Of a DNA stretch of 64,000 nt, positions 59,520-64,000 are shown in pieces. Positions within the stretch are counted from its first letter, which is position 1. Every line of letters begins with the position of its first letter. The notes under the pieces were generated by a model. The model ran no database searches. It saw only the letters and a program-made list of their open reading frames with translations, and was not told where the DNA came from. A program made the position numbers and the translations under genes. The stretch is from Sphingomonas kyeonggiensis (GTDB lineage Bacteria; Pseudomonadota; Alphaproteobacteria; Sphingomonadales; Sphingomonadaceae): positions 496,001 to 560,000 of the forward strand of contig NZ_JACHLN010000002.1 of the NCBI RefSeq assembly GCF_014204495.1, written 5' to 3'.

Positions 59520-60436
59520 TACGCTTCACCCTCCGGCGCCTTCTTGACGCGCGGCTTGCGGGGTTTCTTTTCGGCGGGCTCCGGCCCGGCCTCGGGACCC
59601 GACTTGCCCGCGCCGGTGTCGGCGGTGCTGTCGCTGGTCTTCGGCTTGGTCACCTTGGCCCTGGCCGGCTTGGCCGCCGGAGCCTTGCGGATCTCGTCGG
59701 CGGTCAGCGGCGTCGGCGCACCCTTTGCCTCGGGCTGCGGCGCAACGGCCGGAGCAGGCGCGGGAGCTGGCTTCGCAGCAGGCGCGGGCGGCGGAGCCGG
59801 CGGCGTCGGCGCGACATATTTCTCGTCGCCCGGCAGGATATATTCGGCGCCTTCCCACGGGCTCATGAAGTCGAACGTGCGGAAGTCCTGGGCCAGCGTG
59901 ACGGGCTCATAGACCACGCGCTTCGCTTCCTCGGAGTACCGCAGCTCGACGAAGCCGGTCAGCGGGAAGTCCTTGCGCTGCGGGTGCCCGACGAAACCAT
60001 AGTCGGTCAGGATACGGCGCAGGTCGGTGTTGCCCGAGAAGAGCACGCCGTACATGTCGTAGACTTCGCGCTCGAGCCAGCCGGCGACCGGCCAGATGCC
60101 CGTGACGGACGGAACAGCCTGCTCCTCGTCGGTGATCGCCTTCACCTTGATGCGGTGGTTCCGCGTCAGGCTGAGCAGGCAATAGACCACTTCGAAACGC
60201 TCGGGGCGCTCTGGATAGTCGACACCGGCGATTTCCATCAGCTGCTGGAACTCGAGGCCGGGCGTGTCACGCAGCAGCGTCATGCCCTCGACCACGCGGG
60301 CGCGGTCGAGCGTCAGGTTCACTTCGCCGACCTTGTCCTCGGCATGGACCAGAATGTCGCCCAACGCGGCCTTGGCCGCGTCGATCACGCCTTCGTTCGA
60401 CGCATAGCGCGGCGCCACGGTCTTCACGGCGCTCAT
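59519..60436 (-). CDS. nuoC: NADH-quinone oxidoreductase subunit C with basic C-terminal tail
   Basis: 305 residues. The 30-kDa subunit core runs to about residue 205 ([44 protein letters not shown] with DFPLTG). The last 95 residues are Ala/Pro-rich and then Lys-rich ([27 protein letters not shown]), unlike the compact C-terminus of most NuoC. The tail is low-complexity but in frame. Overlaps nuoB by 4 nt. Confidence 0.95.
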   Translation of the reverse strand: MSAVKTVAPRYASNEGVIDAAKAALGDILVHAEDKVGEVNLTLDRARVVEGMTLLRDTPGLEFQQLMEIAGVDYPERPERFEVVYCLLSLTRNHRIKVKAITDEEQAVPSVTGIWPVAGWLEREVYDMYGVLFSGNTDLRRILTDYGFVGHPQRKDFPLTGFVELRYSEEAKRVVYEPVTLAQDFRTFDFMSPWEGAEYILPGDEKYVAPTPPAPPPAPAAKPAPAPAPAVAPQPEAKGAPTPLTADEIRKAPAAKPARAKVTKPKTSDSTADTGAGKSGPEAGPEPAEKKPRKPRVKKAPEGEA

Positions 60437-60975
60437 CGTTCGATCGTCCCGACGCGACGGATCTTACGCTGCAGCTGCATGATGCCATACAGCAGCGCTT
60501 CGGCGGTCGGCGGGCAGCCCGGGACATAGATGTCCACCGGCACGATCCGGTCGCAGCCGCGCACGACGCTGTAGCTATAGTGGTAATAGCCGCCGCCATT
60601 GGCGCAGCTGCCCATCGAGATGACGTACTTCGGCTCCGACATCTGGTCATAGACCTTGCGGAGGGCCGGAGCCATCTTGTTGCACAGCGTACCGGCGACG
60701 ATCATCACGTCCGACTGGCGCGGCGATGCGCGCGGCGCAGCACCGAAGCGCTCCATGTCGTAGCGCGGCATGTTGACGTGGATCATCTCGACCGCGCAGC
60801 AGGCGAGACCGAAGGTCATCCACCACAGCGAGCCGGTACGGGCCCACTGGAACAGCTCCTCGGTCGAGGTGACCAGGAAACCCTTGTCGCCGATCTCGGC
60901 GTTGATGTCGTTCAGGAAGCCGACGTCCGGGAGGGTTCCCGGCGGGGGCGGCGTCGTGGTGAGCTCTACTCCCAT
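60433..60975 (-). CDS. nuoB: NADH-quinone oxidoreductase subunit B
   Basis: 180 residues, carries cluster N2. The Cys pairs [22 protein letters not shown] and [16 protein letters not shown] are intact. ATG 60975 gives [13 protein letters not shown] and overlaps nuoA by 10 nt. Confidence 0.97.
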   Translation of the reverse strand: MGVELTTTPPPPGTLPDVGFLNDINAEIGDKGFLVTSTEELFQWARTGSLWWMTFGLACCAVEMIHVNMPRYDMERFGAAPRASPRQSDVMIVAGTLCNKMAPALRKVYDQMSEPKYVISMGSCANGGGYYHYSYSVVRGCDRIVPVDIYVPGCPPTAEALLYGIMQLQRKIRRVGTIER

Positions 60976-61340
60976 TCGAGCGCTCCCTTCTTCCAGGCGT
61001 AGACGAGGCCGAGCGTGAGCTCGGCGATGAAGATCATCATCGAGATCCAGGCGGTCCAGCCCAGCGAGAAGACCGAGACGGCCCACGGGTACAGGAACGC
61101 AGCTTCGAGATCGAAGATGATGAACAGGATGGCGACGAGGTAGAAGCGCACGTCGAACTGGCTGCGCGAATCCTCGAATGCGGGGAAACCGCACTCATAT
61201 TCGCTGAGCTTTGCTTCCGTCGGCTTGTGCGAGCCCGTCAGCCGGCTGACCAGCATGGGCAGGAACACGAAGGCGCTGGAAAGCGCGAGGGCGACCCCGA
61301 GGAACAACAGGATCGGCAGATATTGTGACAGGTCGACCAA
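60966..61340 (-). CDS. nuoA: NADH-quinone oxidoreductase subunit A
   Basis: 124 residues, three membrane helices. [33 protein letters not shown] has the family loop with Cys. Start is TTG 61340 ([14 protein letters not shown] follows) with AGAAGG upstream; no ATG or GTG is placed to give the usual length. First gene of the nuo operon; the 61341-61460 gap should hold its promoter. Confidence 0.95.
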   Translation of the reverse strand: MVDLSQYLPILLFLGVALALSSAFVFLPMLVSRLTGSHKPTEAKLSEYECGFPAFEDSRSQFDVRFYLVAILFIIFDLEAAFLYPWAVSVFSLGWTAWISMMIFIAELTLGLVYAWKKGALEWE

Positions 61341-61460
61341 TGGCCTTCTCTTCTCGCGACTGCGGAATCTGACGGGGGCTTTAGGACGATGAGCCGAGTG
61401 CGGCAAGGGTTCTAACCCCTGAGAATCACTCGCAATAAGTCCGCGCGGAGCCCAAACGGA
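61341..61460 (-). promoter_or_regulatory. nuo operon leader and promoter region
   Basis: Between the suhB terminator and nuoA. On the minus strand TTGCCG and TAAAGC lie 17 nt apart, a possible -35/-10 pair, with a GGGTT/AACCC mini-hairpin farther upstream. Weak evidence only. Confidence 0.3.
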
Positions 61461-61463
61461 AAA

Positions 61464-61483
61464 ACCCGGCAACGCGGCCGGGT
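61464..61483 (-). terminator. Terminator after suhB
   Basis: On the minus strand ACCCGGC-CGCGTT-GCCGGGT followed by TTTTCC. Located 38 nt after the suhB stop, it also insulates the nuo promoter. Confidence 0.75.
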
Positions 61484-61520
61484 AAATCCTTTGAAATGCG
61501 ATGTTTTACGGGAGCGGCGC

Positions 61521-62336
61521 TCAGCGCAGCGCGCCAGCCACCAGCTTGTGCAGCTTGGAGTGCAGCACGTCATTGGCCGCGAGATACTGGTTGCGCTCGC
61601 GCGCCAGGTCCTGGCCACGGTAATCGGTTACGAACCCGCCGGCTTCCTTCACCAGCAGCATGCCGGCAGCCACGTCCCAGGGCTTGAGGTCCGATTCCCA
61701 GAAACCGTCGAAGCGGCCCGCGGCGACCCAGGCCAGGTCGAGCGCGGCCGCGCCAAGCCGGCGAATCCCCGCCACTTCCGGCGCCACGGCACCGAAGATG
61801 CGGCTCCACTCGGCGAAATTACTGTGCCCAAGGAACGGGATGCCCGTCGCGATCAGCGCTTCGTCGAGGTGACGACGGGCCGAAACGCGCAGGCGCTGGT
61901 CCTGCAGCCAGGCACCGCGGCCCTTTTCCGACCAGAAGCTCTCGTCGGTCAGCGGCTGGTAGATATAGGCGTGCGTCACCTCGGGCTTGCCCTGGGCGCC
62001 ACGCGGATCCTCGACCGCGATCGAGATGCAGAAATGCGGGATGCCGTGGAGGAAGTTGCTGGTGCCGTCGAGCGGATCGATGATCCAGCGCGGCTTGTCC
62101 GGATCGCCGGCGATCTCGCCGCGCTCCTCGACCAGGAAGCCCCAGTCAGGACGCGCCTTCTGCAGCTCTTCGATCAACGTGTCCTCGGCGCGCTTGTCGG
62201 CGATGCTGACAAAGTCGGCCGGACCCTTGCGGCTGACCTGGAGGTGCTGGACCTCGTTGAAGTCGCGACGCAGGCGCGGGCCGGCCTTGCGGCAGGCGCG
62301 CTCCATGACGGTGATGAGGCCGGAATGGGCTACCAA
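61521..62336 (-). CDS. suhB: Inositol monophosphatase family protein
   Basis: 271 residues. The metal site is visible: VEERGEIAG, WIIDPLDGTSNFLHGIPHFCISIA (DPLDGT motif), and late ESDLKPWDVAAGMLLVKEAGG (WDxAAG motif). SuhB dephosphorylates inositol phosphates and in E. coli also takes part in rRNA antitermination. TTG 62336 is chosen because GGAG lies 8 nt upstream and VAHSGLITVMERACRKAG is the family start. Confidence 0.92.
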   Translation of the reverse strand: MVAHSGLITVMERACRKAGPRLRRDFNEVQHLQVSRKGPADFVSIADKRAEDTLIEELQKARPDWGFLVEERGEIAGDPDKPRWIIDPLDGTSNFLHGIPHFCISIAVEDPRGAQGKPEVTHAYIYQPLTDESFWSEKGRGAWLQDQRLRVSARRHLDEALIATGIPFLGHSNFAEWSRIFGAVAPEVAGIRRLGAAALDLAWVAAGRFDGFWESDLKPWDVAAGMLLVKEAGGFVTDYRGQDLARERNQYLAANDVLHSKLHKLVAGALR

Positions 62337-62348
62337 TTCAAATGCTCC

Positions 62349-62488
62349 ACACGAACACCTCTCCCGCATTTGCGGGAAAGGGAGGGACCCATCGCCTTAG
62401 CGATGGGAGGGTGAGAGCCTTCTTCTTCGGGCTTTCGCCGGCAGAAGAACGCCCTCACCCAACCCTCTCCCGCGAAAGCGGGAGAGGG
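62349..62488. repeat. REP-like composite repeat between suhB and efp
   Basis: Contains three stem-loops: CTCCCGC/GCGGGA near 62360, CCCATCGC/GCGATGGG at 62388-62407, and CCCTCTCCCGC-GAAA-GCGGGAGAGGG at 62463-62488. The last, an 11-bp stem with a GAAA tetraloop, lies 13 nt beyond efp and may end its transcript. GTGAG and CTCAC repeats flank the middle part. Confidence 0.65.
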
Positions 62489-62501
62489 CCAAGAATGCAA
62501 A

Positions 62502-63065
62502 TCAATCCGCGCGGCGGACGTAGGCCTGCTCGTACACGTCGACGACGATGCGGGTGCCCGAAGCGATATGCGGCGGCACCATGATGCGCACGCCGTTGTC
62601 GAGCACGGCCGGCTTGTACGACGACGAGGCCGTCTGGCCCTTCACCACGGCATCGGCCTCGACGATCGTCGCTTCGATCGTGTCGGGCAGCTGCACGCTG
62701 ATGGCTTCTTCGTCATAGAGTTCCATCACCACGTCCATGCCGTCCTGCAGGAAGGCAGCCGCGTCGCCGAGCAGGTCGCGCGGCAGCGTGGTCTGGTCAT
62801 AGGTTTCCTTGTCCATGAAGACGAGCGTGTCGCCTTCCGGATACAGGAACTGGAAGTCCTTGGTGTCGAGGCGCACGCGCTCGACCGTTTCCGCCGAGCG
62901 GAAGCGGACGTTGTTCTTGCGGCCGTCGCGAAGGTTCTTGAGCTCGACCTGCATGTACGCACCGCCCTTGCCGGGCTGCGTGTGCTGGATCTTCACGGCA
63001 CGCCAGATGCCGTTTTCATATTCGATGATGTTGCCGGGACGGATGTCCACGCCGCTGATCTTCAT
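62502..63065 (-). CDS. efp: Translation elongation factor P
   Basis: 187 residues, three beta-barrel domains. Relieves ribosome stalling at polyproline. N-terminal [21 protein letters not shown], then [18 protein letters not shown] with the modified Lys position in PGKGG, and C-terminal [19 protein letters not shown] and [16 protein letters not shown]. No EpmA/EarP-type modification gene is adjacent. Confidence 0.97.
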   Translation of the reverse strand: MKISGVDIRPGNIIEYENGIWRAVKIQHTQPGKGGAYMQVELKNLRDGRKNNVRFRSAETVERVRLDTKDFQFLYPEGDTLVFMDKETYDQTTLPRDLLGDAAAFLQDGMDVVMELYDEEAISVQLPDTIEATIVEADAVVKGQTASSSYKPAVLDNGVRIMVPPHIASGTRIVVDVYEQAYVRRAD

Positions 63066-63147
63066 GGTCGAGACCTATGGAACTGAGAAAGAGCTGAGCG
63101 CGCGCCTTTAGCCGCGTGCGGCGTCTTCGGCAAGCCATCCCGCGCGG

Positions 63148-63208
63148 GTGAAAGCCGGGGCCTCGTGCCGCACGCTGTCCCTTTGCGGCGCGAGATCCCG
63201 GCTTTCAC
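63148..63208. repeat. Inverted repeat between efp and the M23 peptidase gene
   Basis: GTGAAAGCCGGG (63148-63159) and CCCGGCTTTCAC (63197-63208) with inner GTGCCGC/GCGGCGC pairing. The core resembles the 42380-42455 element. The efp-M23 gap (63066-63220) holds no gene. Confidence 0.6.
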
Positions 63209-63220
63209 AGCGATGACGGA

Positions 63221-63823
63221 CTATCGATCGGCATCCCGCAGCAGCGGATAGGGATTTATGTTCCGGCCCTGCCACCAGCCTTCGCCCGGCTGCATCAGCT
63301 TGATCTCGAAATGGAGATGCGGTGCCCCGCCCTGCGCGCTGCCGGTATTGCCCACCGTCGCGATCTGCTCGCCCTGCCGCACGACCTGCTTCTCGGCGAC
63401 CAGATAGGTATCGAGATGCGCATAATAGTGGATCGTCGTGCGATCGCGGGTGCGGACATAGAGGGTATGCCCGCCATTCACGCTCTCGAAGATCTTTTCG
63501 ACCGTGCCCGAGGCGGCCGCGAGTACCGGCGTACCGTGCGGCGCCATGATGTCGATCGCATGATGCTCACGAGTGCCCCCGCCCCGGCTCTGCCCCCAGG
63601 TGTCGCTGAGCTGCCGCGCCGCGACACCCTCCACCGGGATGATCAGGGCGACCGGGTCGCCGTTGCCCGCAGCTGGCGCCGACGCAGGCTCCGTTCCGAC
63701 CGATTGCGACGCGGGAGACGCCGCAGGCTGGACGGTGATCCGGACCAGCGAGAGAAAGGCCAGCGCAAGCAGCAACAGCAGCGCACCCATCCCCCAGCCG
63801 ATCCGTTTCGCCCAGACCAGCAT
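63221..63823 (-). CDS. M23-family (LytM-like) peptidase, membrane-anchored
   Basis: 200 residues. One membrane helix at about 11-31 (MGALLLLLALAFLSLVRI), an Ala/Pro linker, then the LytM domain: DTWGQSRGGGTREHHAIDIMAPHGTPV carries the first His and Asp, and APHLHFEIKL holds the HxH motif. Zinc endopeptidase of peptidoglycan cross-bridges, or a regulator of amidases if inactive; residues appear intact. ATG 63823 with AGGGGCG upstream; longer frames run into the next gene. Confidence 0.87.
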   Translation of the reverse strand: MLVWAKRIGWGMGALLLLLALAFLSLVRITVQPAASPASQSVGTEPASAPAAGNGDPVALIIPVEGVAARQLSDTWGQSRGGGTREHHAIDIMAPHGTPVLAAASGTVEKIFESVNGGHTLYVRTRDRTTIHYYAHLDTYLVAEKQVVRQGEQIATVGNTGSAQGGAPHLHFEIKLMQPGEGWWQGRNINPYPLLRDADR

Positions 63824-63828
63824 CGCCC

Positions 63829-64000
63829 CTATTCCTGGAATACGGCCTTGGTGCCCGGCTTGACCATCAGCGCGAGCCGGGTGGCATCCCAATTGGTCAG
63901 GCGGATGCAGCCATGGCTTTCGGTGCGGCCGATCGTCTGCGGTTCGGGCGTGCCATGGATGCCGTAATGCTCCTTCGACAGGTCCAGCCACACCACCCCC
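63829..64000 (-). CDS. L,D-transpeptidase (YkuD) family protein, C-terminal part
   Basis: Only the last 56 residues are in the window; the start is beyond 64000. KEHYGIHGTPEP and TIGRTESHGCIRLTNWDA contain the catalytic HG...SHGCIR motif of YkuD enzymes, which make 3-3 cross-links in peptidoglycan or anchor proteins to it. It ends 5 nt before the M23 start, so the two cell-wall genes form an operon. Confidence 0.9.
   Translation of the reverse strand, partial: GVVWLDLSKEHYGIHGTPEPQTIGRTESHGCIRLTNWDATRLALMVKPGTKAVFQE

Overview
The window reads as chromosomal DNA of a high-GC alphaproteobacterium, most likely a sphingomonad (Sphingomonas or a close relative). The reasons are a pyruvate dehydrogenase E1-beta subunit with an N-terminal lipoyl domain, the folate-dependent tRNA methylase TrmFO, a class II DAHP synthase, a yqeY-dnaG-rpoD block, and an uninterrupted nuoA-to-nuoN operon followed by birA-coaX-rnj-DUF1467. 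No rRNA, tRNA, CRISPR array, transposase or prophage was recognised. This assignment comes from gene content and order only.

Layout. 1-12.7 kb: a partial TauE/SafE permease, a DAHP synthase carrying an in-frame helix-turn-helix domain behind two operator-like inverted repeats, a MASE1/PAS histidine kinase, a DUF488/YhhN pair, trmFO, an EF-hand protein, a squalene/phytoene-synthase-like protein, and three overlapping Tad-pilus-type TadG/TadE genes ending at a strong bidirectional terminator. 12.7-21.4 kb: pdhA-pdhB, an ftsB-like gene, a low-GC two-gene insert (DUF2188 plus a TIR/nucleotide-binding-like protein), eno, a five-gene set of small envelope proteins of YqjD/YqjE type, a rhomboid-fold protein lacking its catalytic residues, and greA. 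21.5-31.2 kb: carB and carA separated by a small membrane protein, then divergent yqeY-dnaG-rpoD with a perfect DnaA box before dnaG. 31.2-42.3 kb is the most accessory-looking part. It holds an orphan membrane protein, a MoxR ATPase with its VWA partner, a GFA protein, a CHAP protein, three tandem secreted paralogues of unknown function, an Hpt-like protein without its phospho-accepting histidine, and a 769-residue two-TM coiled-coil protein. 42.4-61.3 kb: rnj, coaX, birA and the complete 14-gene complex I operon, all on the minus strand, with three extra small genes between the core subunits. 61.5-64 kb: suhB, efp, an M23 peptidase and the end of an L,D-transpeptidase.

How the genes work together. 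Most of the window is housekeeping: central carbon flow (eno, pdhAB), pyrimidine/arginine precursor supply (carAB), aromatic amino acids (aroG), replication and transcription (dnaG, rpoD, greA), respiration (nuo), RNA decay (rnj), cofactors (coaX, birA) and translation (efp, trmFO). Genes are packed with 1-4 nt overlaps, so translational coupling is probable. Intergenic gaps repeatedly contain GC-rich palindromic REP-like repeats.

The strongest leads for something undescribed are the HTH-DAHP synthase fusion with its own putative operators, the DUF2188/TIR-like cassette between ftsB and eno, the tandem triplet of secreted paralogues, the degenerate Hpt next to the polar-type coiled-coil protein, and the small membrane gene hidden between nuoE and nuoF. 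All functional statements about these are inference from sequence reading without database searches.
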